Positions 13,558-21,082 of a stretch of 25,060 nt of DNA are shown in pieces; within the stretch, counting starts at the first letter, position 1, and each line of letters opens with the position of its first letter. The stretch spans positions 1 to 25,060 of the forward strand of contig JAGYNP010000010.1 in NCBI GenBank assembly GCA_018399935.1. Reading direction: 5' to 3'. Source of the stretch: Candidatus Moraniibacteriota bacterium. Lineage in GTDB: Bacteria > Patescibacteriota > Minisyncoccia > Moranbacterales > DUUL01. Below the pieces are notes generated by a model that did not search any database, was not told where the DNA came from, and saw nothing but the letters and a program-made list of their open reading frames with translations. The position numbers and the translations under genes are program-made.

Positions 13558-15792
13558 GTGTTTTTACAAAAAATCGAAATTAGCGGGTTTAAATCCTTTG
13601 CTAAAAAAACAATTTTAGACTTTTCTGGAAAAGGTGACTCCAAAAACGGAGTCACTTGTGTGGTGGGACCAAATGGTAGTGGTAAGTCTAATGTTTCAGA
13701 TGCTTTACGTTGGGTGATTGGAGAAAAATCGATTAAAAATCTTCGAGGAAATAAAAAAGAAGATGTTATCTTTGCGGGTTCTTCTTCTAAAGCCAAGCTG
13801 GGATGTGCACAGGTCTCAGTTTTTTTTGATAATTCCAATAAACAATTTGATATAGACTATAATCAGGTTGTTATAACTAGAAAAGTTTATCGAGATGGCG
13901 AAAATAATTACTTGATAAATAATAGCAAAGTTAAATTGTTTGATTTAATTAGTCTTCTTTCTCAGGCTGGAATTGGTCATGGAAATTACACTATTGTTAA
14001 TCAGGGGATGACTGATAAAATTTTACTTTCCAGTCCTTTAGAGAGGATGAGTTTTTTAGAGGATGCGGCTGGAGTAAAGGATATTCAGTTAAAGAAAATC
14101 AAAAGTTTGCGAAGAATGAAAAAAACTAAAGAAAATATTAAGAAGATTGAGTCTTTAATGAGGGAAATAGAACCAGAATTGAGAGTTTTGAAAATTCAAG
14201 CTCGAAAAATAGAAAAAAGCCAAAAAATTCGAAAAAAATTATTTGAAAAAAGAAAAGAATATTTTGCGGTCAAATTAAATGGTATTGAAAAAAGTCAGAA
14301 AAAAAATGATTTGGAATTGAAAAAAATTGAAAATCAAATATTAATTAATCAAGAATTGATTAATAAATTGCAATTTGATTTAGAAAAAACTAGCAACGAT
14401 TGTATTAACAAACAAAATAAAAAGATTGAAGAAATTGAAAAAGAAAAAAGGGATTTGGAAAATAATAGATATGAGCTAGAGCGGATTGGTTTTAAAAAAG
14501 AAATTGAGTTGAAATCTTTAGTAGAGAAAATCAAAGAATTAGACAAAGAAGAAGTTGTTTTAGTGGATAGAACTTATATTTTATCTAAATTGGAAAGTTT
14601 TAAAGAAGAGTTAAGTAAATTAGAAGGAAAACCAGTTGGTAAGAAAATAATTTCAAGAATCAGAAATCTTTTAGTGGAAATTCAGGCAGGAAAAACAGTC
14701 AAAAAGAAAGCTGGCAAGGAGGTTGATGCTAAAAAGAAGGTTTTGAGAAAAGATTTAGAAAAATTAAAAAAAGAGGCTGAAGTCAATGCTGATGAAATAG
14801 GAAATTGTAAAAAATTAATTATTAAAAAAAATCAACAAATTCAAAAAATTAATCAAGAAAACAGAAAAAAACAGGAGTCTCATTTGGAAATAAAAGACAA
14901 GATTAGAAGAGAACAATTTGAAATTGAAAAAGCTGATAAATATAAAAAGCATTTAAAATTAGAGCAAAACAAATTAAAACAAGGGCAGAAGGATATTCTA
15001 GAAGATATTAAAAATAATTTTAATGGAAAAATTGATGATCTCCGGAAAATTTTTAGTAACAAAAATTTGGATGATTTGAAAATGGAAATTGAGAAATTCA
15101 ATTGGCAATTGGAGCAGGTCAAAGAGATTGATAATTCAGTTGTTGAGGAATCTCGGGAACTTCAGGAAAAGTATGATTTTTTGAAAAAAGAATCAAAAGA
15201 TTTAAAATTAACCTTAAGAGAATTGGAGGAAATAATAATTGAAATGGAAAAAACTATTAAAATTAAAATGAAAAAAGCTTTTCAAGCTATAGGTAAAGAA
15301 TTTTCTGATTATTTTAAACTAATGTTTCAAGGAGGTTCAGCTGAACTAGAAAGAATCAAAATTAATTCACTAGTTGGCGAGAATAAAAATATTTTTGAAG
15401 ATGACGATTTAGATAAGGAAAATGAGAAAGAATTCAATTATGGTTTGGAAATAAAAGTTAATCCACCAGGTAAAAAAATTAATAATTTGAACATGCTATC
15501 CGGAGGAGAAAGAACTTTAACTTCAATTGCCTTATTATTTGCTTTGATTTCTTATAATCCACCACCTTTTGCTTTTTTAGATGAAATTGAAGCCAATTTA
15601 GACGAATCAAATGCTAATAAGTTTAGTCGGATCTTAAAAAAGCTCTCTAATAAAACTCAATTTATTTTGGCTACCCATAGCCGGGAAGTGATGAGAATTG
15701 CTGATATTCTTTATGGAATTACAATGGATAAAGATAGTTATTCAAAAGTTTTTTCAGTTAGATTGGAACAAGTAAAACAAGGGTGGGTATAA
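13558..15792 (+). CDS. smc: SMC-family chromosome ATPase, apparently without a hinge domain
   Basis: ATP-binding coiled-coil protein of the SMC family, which compacts and segregates chromosomes. The N-terminal head has FLQKIEISGFKSFAKKT and Walker A GPNGSGKS (37-44). The C-terminal head has the signature LSGGE (647-651), Walker B FAFLDEIEANLDE with D675/E676, and switch His707. Between them, from about 175 to 575, is almost unbroken Lys/Glu-rich coiled coil. Canonical bacterial SMC has about 1,150-1,200 residues and a globular hinge of about 150; at 744 residues no hinge is visible, nor any CxxC hook of the Rad50 type. GKPVGKKIISRI (357-368) may mark the turn. The frame is continuous and both head halves are intact, so this does not look like a broken gene. 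The start is GTG, the only option after an in-frame stop. No scpA or scpB is nearby. Confidence 0.85.
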   Translation: MFLQKIEISGFKSFAKKTILDFSGKGDSKNGVTCVVGPNGSGKSNVSDALRWVIGEKSIKNLRGNKKEDVIFAGSSSKAKLGCAQVSVFFDNSNKQFDIDYNQVVITRKVYRDGENNYLINNSKVKLFDLISLLSQAGIGHGNYTIVNQGMTDKILLSSPLERMSFLEDAAGVKDIQLKKIKSLRRMKKTKENIKKIESLMREIEPELRVLKIQARKIEKSQKIRKKLFEKRKEYFAVKLNGIEKSQKKNDLELKKIENQILINQELINKLQFDLEKTSNDCINKQNKKIEEIEKEKRDLENNRYELERIGFKKEIELKSLVEKIKELDKEEVVLVDRTYILSKLESFKEELSKLEGKPVGKKIISRIRNLLVEIQAGKTVKKKAGKEVDAKKKVLRKDLEKLKKEAEVNADEIGNCKKLIIKKNQQIQKINQENRKKQESHLEIKDKIRREQFEIEKADKYKKHLKLEQNKLKQGQKDILEDIKNNFNGKIDDLRKIFSNKNLDDLKMEIEKFNWQLEQVKEIDNSVVEESRELQEKYDFLKKESKDLKLTLRELEEIIIEMEKTIKIKMKKAFQAIGKEFSDYFKLMFQGGSAELERIKINSLVGENKNIFEDDDLDKENEKEFNYGLEIKVNPPGKKINNLNMLSGGERTLTSIALLFALISYNPPPFAFLDEIEANLDESNANKFSRILKKLSNKTQFILATHSREVMRIADILYGITMDKDSYSKVFSVRLEQVKQGWV

Positions 15793-15881
15793 GGAAAAAA
15801 TATTTTTGTGATTTAAACAGTTAACACTCAATTATTGATTATTAAATGGGTGCTGAATATTAAATGTTAAATTTGAATATT

Positions 15882-16565
15882 ATGAAATTTTATATAGTTG
15901 CTACTCCAATTGGTAATTTGGAAGACATTACCTATCGGGCAGTCAAAATTTTAAAATCAGCTGATTTTATTTTATGCGAAGACACCAGAAAAACTAAAGT
16001 GTTGTTGGATAAATATAAAATAAAAAAGTCCCTGAAAGCTTATCATCAGCAAACCCACCCTAATCAAATCCAGAAAATTTTGAGTCAAATGAGCGAGGTT
16101 GAGCAAGTAGCCTTGGTGACTGATGCTGGAACTCCAGGGATTTCTGATCCAGGAAATATTTTAGTAGAAAAGGCTTTGAAATTTTTTGGTGATAAAATAA
16201 AAATTATTCCAATTCCTGGGGTTAACGCAGTGAGTACTTTGATTTCTGTTGCGGGAATCAACACCACTAAGTTTACTTTTCTGGGTTTTCCTCCTAACAA
16301 AAAAGGCCGGGAAAAATTTTTTCGAGAAGTTTTAGTATATAATCATCCAGTTTTATATTATGAATCCCCTTATCGATTAATGAAAAATCTAACTCTTATT
16401 GAAGAATTACAAGAAGAACTAGGAGTTTCTAAAGAGATTGTTTTGGGAAGAGAATTAACTAAAATGTTTGAAGAAATTGTTCGTGGAGAATTTGGAGAAG
16501 TTAAAAAATATTATGAAGAAAATAAGAGCAAAGTTAAAGGAGAGATAGTAGTGTTAATTTATTAA
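15882..16565 (+). CDS. rsmI: 16S rRNA (cytidine-1402-2'-O)-methyltransferase
   Basis: SAM-dependent methylation of C1402 in the 16S rRNA decoding centre. 227 residues from the chosen start. The tetrapyrrole-methylase fold is clear: YIVATPIGNLEDITYRA at the N-terminus, CEDTRKTKVLL, VTDAGTPGISDPG (the SAM-binding loop) and PIPGVNAVSTLISVAGI. The short C-terminal extension of longer homologues (E. coli RsmI is about 286) is absent. I chose the ATG at 15882 because the family begins right before the YIVATPIGNL block; an in-frame ATG at 15864 would add six residues. Neither has a Shine-Dalgarno site. It follows smc by 89 bases on the same strand. Confidence 0.93.
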   Translation: MKFYIVATPIGNLEDITYRAVKILKSADFILCEDTRKTKVLLDKYKIKKSLKAYHQQTHPNQIQKILSQMSEVEQVALVTDAGTPGISDPGNILVEKALKFFGDKIKIIPIPGVNAVSTLISVAGINTTKFTFLGFPPNKKGREKFFREVLVYNHPVLYYESPYRLMKNLTLIEELQEELGVSKEIVLGRELTKMFEEIVRGEFGEVKKYYEENKSKVKGEIVVLIY

Positions 16566-16711
16566 CACAATAACCAAAATCAAATGCCCAATTTCAGGTG
16601 CAGTGATAGTGGTTGAAAGCATATCTAGAAAAATTTTGATTTGAAAAATGAGGTTAATTGTGCAATAATGTAAACGGAGGTATTTTCTTTGAAAATAATA
16701 AGGGGGGTTTT

Positions 16712-16891
16712 ATGACTGAAGAAGATGGAATAATTGAAAGAAAAATTAATTGGCAGGTGTTTTGGGAGGATCTTATGTGGTTGTCAAAAGAAAAAGAGTC
16801 TGAATTTAGGGAAGCTTTCCAAATAAATAGGTGTTCTCTTCGGATCCCTTTTGGTCCAGTGGATGGTAGCGGAAATTGGGCTAATGAATAA
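16712..16891 (+). CDS. Small hypothetical protein, 59 residues
   Basis: Acidic and Trp-rich (four Trp in 59 residues), with no recognised family, no signal peptide and no membrane span. The first half looks helical (NWQVFWEDLMWLSKEKESEF) and the last part is Gly/Pro-rich (RIPFGPVDGSGNW). The case for coding is the unusually strong Shine-Dalgarno run AGGGGGG (16701-16707) five bases before the ATG, rare in this window. A perfect hairpin TATTTTC/GAAAATA (16681-16697) lies just upstream of it. The frame extends to an ATG at 16658, but the start at 16712 fits the ribosome site better. It follows rsmI by 146 bases and is closed by the terminator at 17098. Confidence 0.6.
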   Translation: MTEEDGIIERKINWQVFWEDLMWLSKEKESEFREAFQINRCSLRIPFGPVDGSGNWANE

Positions 16892-17097
16892 AAATTATTG
16901 GGTTTTTAACACAATTTTTTAAAAGAAGTGTTTTGTAGAAGAATTAGAAAAATTAAAGAAAAAAACAAGGAGACAGGTGAAAGTTATTGGAAACTAAAGT
17001 TATATTACTTCCCGCAACTTTGAAAAATATTAGAGTTGCATGAGAAAATTTCAATTAAAATAAATCTTTGAAGATTGATAATCTTATCATTTAAATA

Positions 17098-17125
17098 AAA
17101 AAGAGAAGTATTAGCTTCTCTTTTT
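17098..17125. terminator. Bidirectional intrinsic terminator
   Basis: An eleven-base perfect stem (AAAAAGAGAAG paired with CTTCTCTTTTT) around the loop TATTAG, with A tracts on one side and T tracts on the other. It lies between the plus-strand rnc-to-small-gene run and the convergent miaB gene and can serve both. Confidence 0.85.
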
Positions 17126-17159
17126 CTTAATTCTTAAATCATAATTTTTCGTTCTAGAT

Positions 17160-18287
17160 CTAAAAATATTTTCTAAGAATTTTTTCTCTTTTCTTTTTTT
17201 CTTCCAAACTTACATCATTTTCAAGTTTAAAAGAGGTGGTGCCAGGGCGAGGGGAATATTTATTGATATAGGCTTTGAAAAATGAAATTAACTTGAAAAC
17301 TTTAACAGTTTCTTGAAAATCTTTTTCGGTTTCTCCAGGGAAACCAACAATTACATCAGTAGAAAATTTAATTTTCGGAATTTTTTTCTGAGTTTTTTTA
17401 ATTAAATTTAAATAATGTTTTTGAGTGTAGAGGCGGTTCATGGCTTTAAGTATTTTGTCACTTCCAGATTGTATTGGAAGATGAATTTCTCGAGAAATAT
17501 TTTTATTATTAGCGATAACCTCAATTAGTTTATCGGAATAGTCTTTAGGGTGAGAAGTTAAAAAGTTAAATTTAATTGAAGGAAATTTTTTAGCAAGAGT
17601 GTCCAATAAATTTGGAAAGGTTATTTTTTTATCATTAAACGAGTTGACATTTTGACCTAACAAAGTAATTTTTTGATATTTTTTATTTGAGAGATATTGA
17701 ACTTCATTCAAAATATCCTTAAAAGATCTGGACCATTCTCGACCTCGAGCATAAGGAACGATACAATATGAACAAAAATTATTACAACCAGTCATAATAG
17801 GAACTAAGGCCGAGGTCTTTTTCTCATATTTAGGTTTAATTTTAAGGTAGTTGTTTCTTTTATAATTCTTTGATATATAAGAATGATCTGTTGAGGTTAT
17901 ATAAGTATCTTTATAATTATTTGTTTTATTGTTATTCGATAATTTTAATTTTTTGTTTTTTTTTAGAAAGTCTAAAATTTGAGGAAAATTTTCAATTGAA
18001 ACAAAAAGATCAACTTTTTTTTCTAATTTTTGTCTAAAATTTTTGCGATAAACTAAACAACCAGTAACTATAATGGCTTTCTCAGGATTTTTTTTGAAAA
18101 CATTATGGATTTGGCCATAAACTCTGTCTTCAGCTGTTTGTCGAATTCCGCAAGTATTGAAAATTATTAAATTAGCCTGTTTTATTTTAGACGTTGATTT
18201 GAAATTATTTTTTTCGATAAAAGTTGCTATTCGTTCTGAATCAGAAAAGTTCATTTGGCAACCGAAAGTACGGATAAAATAGTTCAT
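17160..18287 (-). CDS. miaB: tRNA-2-methylthio-N6-dimethylallyladenosine synthase, without TRAM domain
   Basis: Radical-SAM iron-sulfur enzyme that adds a methylthio group to i6A37 of tRNAs. The N-terminal UPF0004 domain begins FIRTFGCQMN, the MiaB-type signature, with cluster ligands C10, C46 and C77. The radical-SAM domain has CNNFCSYC with C168, C172 and C175, followed by IVPYARGRE. The protein ends at residue 375 (EKKKREKILRKYF), about 60-70 residues short of usual, so the C-terminal TRAM RNA-binding domain is missing. Downstream bases before the terminator are too few, and too full of stops, to encode it. It lies 240 bases after thrS on the same strand and may use a weak promoter of its own. 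Confidence 0.93.
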   Translation of the reverse strand: MNYFIRTFGCQMNFSDSERIATFIEKNNFKSTSKIKQANLIIFNTCGIRQTAEDRVYGQIHNVFKKNPEKAIIVTGCLVYRKNFRQKLEKKVDLFVSIENFPQILDFLKKNKKLKLSNNNKTNNYKDTYITSTDHSYISKNYKRNNYLKIKPKYEKKTSALVPIMTGCNNFCSYCIVPYARGREWSRSFKDILNEVQYLSNKKYQKITLLGQNVNSFNDKKITFPNLLDTLAKKFPSIKFNFLTSHPKDYSDKLIEVIANNKNISREIHLPIQSGSDKILKAMNRLYTQKHYLNLIKKTQKKIPKIKFSTDVIVGFPGETEKDFQETVKVFKLISFFKAYINKYSPRPGTTSFKLENDVSLEEKKKREKILRKYF

Positions 18288-18388
18288 ATTTTTATTGTAA
18301 ATAAGAATAAGATGTAAAATATAAATTAATTAATTTAAAAAGGATATAAAAAAATAAGAACACGAAAAAGGGATAAACCTTAATATTT

Positions 18389-18418
18389 AGATTAAAAATC
18401 TCAAAATTCAAAAGTCAA
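18389..18418 (-). promoter_or_regulatory. Possible miaB promoter
   Basis: On the minus strand TTGACT and TAATCT are separated by 18 bases, about 100 bases before miaB. The -10 match is only fair, and AT-rich sequence makes such matches common. Confidence 0.3.
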
Positions 18419-18441
18419 AGGTTTTTGTGTTTTTAATTTCC

Positions 18442-18454
18442 CTGTTGGTAGGCA
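18442..18454. repeat. Short repeat CTGTTGGYAGGCA (copy 2)
   Basis: CTGTTGGTAGGCA differs at one base from the core of the element at 12524-12536. It sits in the thrS-miaB gap. Confidence 0.35.
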
Positions 18455-18527
18455 GATTTAAATATTTTGATTTTTGATCTGTATATTTAGTGGAAACTTT
18501 ATTTATATCTTGCTATTTCTAAAAGAA

Positions 18528-20288
18528 TTATTTTTTTAGTTTAATTTCATTTTCAATTAATTCTAAGAATTCATCAATTTTTATAATTTTTTGTTCTTTA
18601 TTATTTCTTTTTCTAATTGTTACTAAATTATCTTTCTCTTCTTTTTTTCCTGCAATTAAAATATAAGGAATTTTTAATTTAGTTGATTCAGCAATTCTTT
18701 TTCCGAGTGAATCATCAGAATTAAATAATTTAACTCGGTAATCTTGTTTTTTTAGTTTGGCAAAAACTTTTTTGGAATACTTATCAAATTTTTCAGATAC
18801 TGGTAGAATTCCGATTTGAATTGGAGCAATCCAAAGAGGGAAGTTTCCAGCGTAATATTCAATTAAGAAAGCAAAAAATCTTTCAAAAGATCCAATCAAA
18901 GCTCGATGAATTACAAAAGGGCGTTCTTTCTCTCCATCTTTATTGATGAAATTTAAATCAAATCTTTTTGGTAAGTTGAAATCTATTTGAATAGTTGAAA
19001 TTGAATCTTCTTTTCCAAATACATTAATGGCCTGAACATCGATTTTAGGTCCATAAAAAGCAGCCTCACCTTTTTCTTCGTAGAAATCAACTTTTGATTC
19101 TTCGAGAACTTCTCGCATAATATTTTCAGTTTTTTCCCAATCCTTTTTCTTTCCAACATATTTTTCTTTTTCATTATCCGAGAGGGAAAGTCGGAATTTG
19201 TAGTTTTTGAATCCGAGATCTTTGTAGAATTTTAAAAGCATTTCTAAGACTTCAATAAATTCAGTTTTGAGTTGATCCGAAGTACAAAAAATATGGGCAT
19301 CATTTTGAGTAAAACCTCTGACTCTTTGAAGTCCATGAAGTTCGCCGGATTTTTCATATCGATAAACTGTCCCAAATTCTCCCATTTTAATAGGCATTTC
19401 ACGATAGCTTTTTGGTTTCAGTTTGTATACCAGCATTGTAGCAGGGCAGTTCATTGGTTTTAAGTAAAAGATTTCATTATCAATTTTCATTGGGGAATAC
19501 ATAGATTTATTGTAAAATCCAAGATGGCCAGAAGTTTCAAATAACTTTTTCTTGTTGATATGGGGAGTTAAAATATGTTCATATCCGTAGCTTCTTTCCA
19601 TTTTTAACATATAATCTTCTAAAACTCTTCTCATTGCATAACCTTTTGGTAACCAAACTGGAAGACCCTGTCCAATTTCTGAAATATTGGCAAAAAGTTC
19701 TAATTTTTTTCCAATTATTTGATGATTTCTTTTTTTAGCTTCTTCTAAGTTAAATAAATATTTTTTTAAATTTTTTTTATTATTAAAAACCGTTCCATAA
19801 ATTCTTTGAAGCATTGGATTTTTTTCATTTCCTTTCCAATATGCTCCAGAAATAGAAATTAATTTAAAAGCTTGAGCATCTACTTCACCGGTTGATTCGA
19901 GATGTGGGCCGCTGCAAAGATCAATAAAATTTCCTGATTTATAAACCAGAACTTTTTTCTTTCCTTCTTTTATTAAGTCTTCAATAAGTTCTATTTTATA
20001 AGTTTGGTTTAGTTTTCTAAATTTTTCTAAAGCTTTTTCGGTGGAAATAGCTTTTTTTTCAAAAGGAAAGTTGGCTTTAATAATTTTTTTCATTTCTTTT
20101 TCTAACAAAGCTAAATCTTCTGGAATTAAAGTTCTAGGAAGTTCAAAGTCATAATAAAAACCATCGTCAGTAGCCGGACCAATAGCGAACTTAGCTTCTG
20201 GAAAAAAATTTAAAACTGCTGTTGCTAAAATATGAGCAGTACTGTGACGAAGAATATTAATCTTCTCAATTTTCTTATCATTTTGCAT
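18528..20288 (-). CDS. thrS: Threonine-tRNA ligase, lacking the N-terminal TGS domain
   Basis: Class II aminoacyl-tRNA synthetase that charges tRNA-Thr. At 586 residues it is shorter than the usual 640 or so because it starts at the editing domain, with no TGS domain. The editing domain keeps its site: His15 and His19 (RHSTAHILA) with Cys125 and His129 (DLCSGPH), so mischarged Ser-tRNA can probably be cleared. The catalytic domain keeps the zinc ligands Cys281 (MNCPATM), His332 and His461, plus motif 2 RYEKSGELHGLQRVRGF and motif 3 around HRALIGSFERF. The C-terminal anticodon-binding domain is at about 485-586. No Shine-Dalgarno site is visible. Expression is likely controlled by the T-box leader upstream. 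Confidence 0.97.
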   Translation of the reverse strand: MQNDKKIEKINILRHSTAHILATAVLNFFPEAKFAIGPATDDGFYYDFELPRTLIPEDLALLEKEMKKIIKANFPFEKKAISTEKALEKFRKLNQTYKIELIEDLIKEGKKKVLVYKSGNFIDLCSGPHLESTGEVDAQAFKLISISGAYWKGNEKNPMLQRIYGTVFNNKKNLKKYLFNLEEAKKRNHQIIGKKLELFANISEIGQGLPVWLPKGYAMRRVLEDYMLKMERSYGYEHILTPHINKKKLFETSGHLGFYNKSMYSPMKIDNEIFYLKPMNCPATMLVYKLKPKSYREMPIKMGEFGTVYRYEKSGELHGLQRVRGFTQNDAHIFCTSDQLKTEFIEVLEMLLKFYKDLGFKNYKFRLSLSDNEKEKYVGKKKDWEKTENIMREVLEESKVDFYEEKGEAAFYGPKIDVQAINVFGKEDSISTIQIDFNLPKRFDLNFINKDGEKERPFVIHRALIGSFERFFAFLIEYYAGNFPLWIAPIQIGILPVSEKFDKYSKKVFAKLKKQDYRVKLFNSDDSLGKRIAESTKLKIPYILIAGKKEEKDNLVTIRKRNNKEQKIIKIDEFLELIENEIKLKK

Positions 20289-20354
20289 AGAATCAAATTA
20301 AATAATTAAAAAATAGTATATTATTAAAATTAAATTATCAAATTAGTTTTTTAA

Positions 20355-20424
20355 AACAAAAACCCCATCTTAAAAATAATTCAAAGTAAATTTAAACAAT
20401 GAATAATTTCTAAGACGAGGTTTT
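20355..20424 (-). terminator. Terminator arm of the thrS T-box
   Basis: On the minus strand a 14-pair stem, partly G-T, joins AAAACCTCGTCTTA and TAAGATGGGGTTTT around a loop of about 38 bases and runs into TTTTTGTTTT. Its left arm contains the bases that would otherwise pair in the antiterminator, as expected for an on/off switch. Confidence 0.8.
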
Positions 20425-20646
20425 AAATAGTAATTTTTCCGAATTTTTTTATTTGTTCTATCTGTCAGAGTGGAAAAATAATATTTATAAATAATTTTTT
20501 TATCCCGCGGTTCCACTTAGATTTCTCCTTTATTTTAATAGAAAATTTTGGAGACAACTTTCTTATTAATAACTTAGTCAAGAATTTATCTTGAATTTCA
20601 TTTTTGAAATATATGTTTGGTGGACATATCAATCGTTATAAGAACT
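20355..20646 (-). promoter_or_regulatory. T-box riboswitch controlling thrS
   Basis: Leader RNA that senses uncharged tRNA-Thr. The hallmark T-box TGGAACCGCGGGA is at 20515-20503. An antiterminator can form from CTAAG (20520-20516) with CTTAG (20414-20410), leaving TGGAACC as the bulge that binds the tRNA CCA end, and GCGGG with the following CCTCGT. The competing terminator is at 20355-20424. A Stem III (TCTCC/GGAGA, 20554-20524) precedes it. The 5' domain is atypical: a basal stem (20644-20635 with 20573-20560) encloses three successive small hairpins rather than one long arm. The codon ACT (Thr) at 20578-20576 sits just inside it on the 3' side, where a specifier is expected. The gene downstream is thrS, which agrees. 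Confidence 0.88.
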
Positions 20647-20652
20647 AATAAT

Positions 20653-20680
20653 ATTATAAAACTAATTAAATAGTTGTCAA
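20653..20680 (-). promoter_or_regulatory. Consensus promoter of thrS
   Basis: On the minus strand TTGACA and TATAAT, both perfect, are separated by 16 bases. Transcription should start near 20646, exactly at the base of the T-box leader. The -35 lies 16 bases from the -35 of the divergent promoter at 20697. Confidence 0.85.
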
Positions 20681-20696
20681 GAGTCTCTTTTTTTTG

Positions 20697-20725
20697 TTGA
20701 CTTTTTTATTTATTGGGTATATATT
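20697..20725 (+). promoter_or_regulatory. Promoter of the DUF5320 gene
   Basis: TTGACT (20697-20702), a 17-base spacer and TATATT (20720-20725), giving a start near 20732 and a leader of about 45 bases. It is back-to-back with the thrS promoter. Confidence 0.75.
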
Positions 20726-20777
20726 CAAAATAATAATAATTAAATTTTTATATGAAAAAAGAAGGGAGGTGTTATTT

Positions 20778-21011
20778 ATGCCAAGAAGAGATCAGACGGG
20801 TCCAGAAGGAATGGGACCAATGACAGGTAGAGGTTTAGGTCGTTGTGCTGGTAGAGGTTCTTCTCAAAAAAGGAGCGGTTTTTTTGGAAGGAATAGGAGA
20901 GTTTTAGATTCAACAGATGAAGAAAGAAAGAAAATTTTAGAAAAAGAAGTTGAATCTAAAAGAGAGGAATTAGAAGAGTTGAATAGAGAATTATCTGACA
21001 TTGATAAATAA
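20778..21011 (+). CDS. DUF5320 family small protein
   Basis: 77 residues. The N-terminus MPRRDQTGPEGMGPMTGRGLGRC is the hallmark of DUF5320, a family of small Gly/Met-rich proteins found mainly in anaerobes, with unknown function. The second half is a charged helix, likely a coiled coil (about 46-75, EERKKILEKEVESKREELEE region). It has one Cys (C23). The start is fixed by GGGAGGTG a few bases upstream and by the family N-terminus; a longer in-frame start would begin inside the promoter. It has its own terminator, and the DUF134 gene follows 71 bases later. In other anaerobes these two families occur near NifX/NifB-type iron-molybdenum cofactor-like proteins; none is in this window. Confidence 0.85.
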   Translation: MPRRDQTGPEGMGPMTGRGLGRCAGRGSSQKRSGFFGRNRRVLDSTDEERKKILEKEVESKREELEELNRELSDIDK

Positions 21012-21024
21012 TGTTAATAAAATC

Positions 21025-21060
21025 AAAAAACTACTCTGTTTTTTGGGTAGTTTTTTGTCT
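21025..21060 (+). terminator. Intrinsic terminator after the DUF5320 gene
   Basis: The stem AAAAAACTACTC/GGGTAGTTTTTT (12 pairs, one G-T) with loop TGTTTTTT continues into a T-rich tail. It stands between the DUF5320 and DUF134 genes, so DUF134 depends on read-through or a weak promoter of its own. Confidence 0.85.
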
Positions 21061-21082
21061 TAATAATTAGAAATTAAAAAAA

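Noticed and set aside
16689..16715. Possible eight-residue leader peptide (TTG start after GGAGG, stop overlapping the ATG at 16712)
   Set aside because: Spacing is good, but the TTG lies in a hairpin loop and the peptide shows no attenuation-type codon run; too short to support.
16977..17046. Short peptide after AAGGAG at 16967-16972
   Set aside because: The GTG frame stops after six codons, and a TTG frame after eighteen; no sign of conservation can be seen.
17126..17159. Frameshift explaining the missing MiaB TRAM domain
   Set aside because: Too few bases remain before the terminator, and the frames contain stops and no TRAM-like sequence.
20694..20777. Longer start for the DUF5320 protein
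   Set aside because: The added stretch covers the -35 and -10 of its own promoter, and the family begins at MPRRDQTGP.
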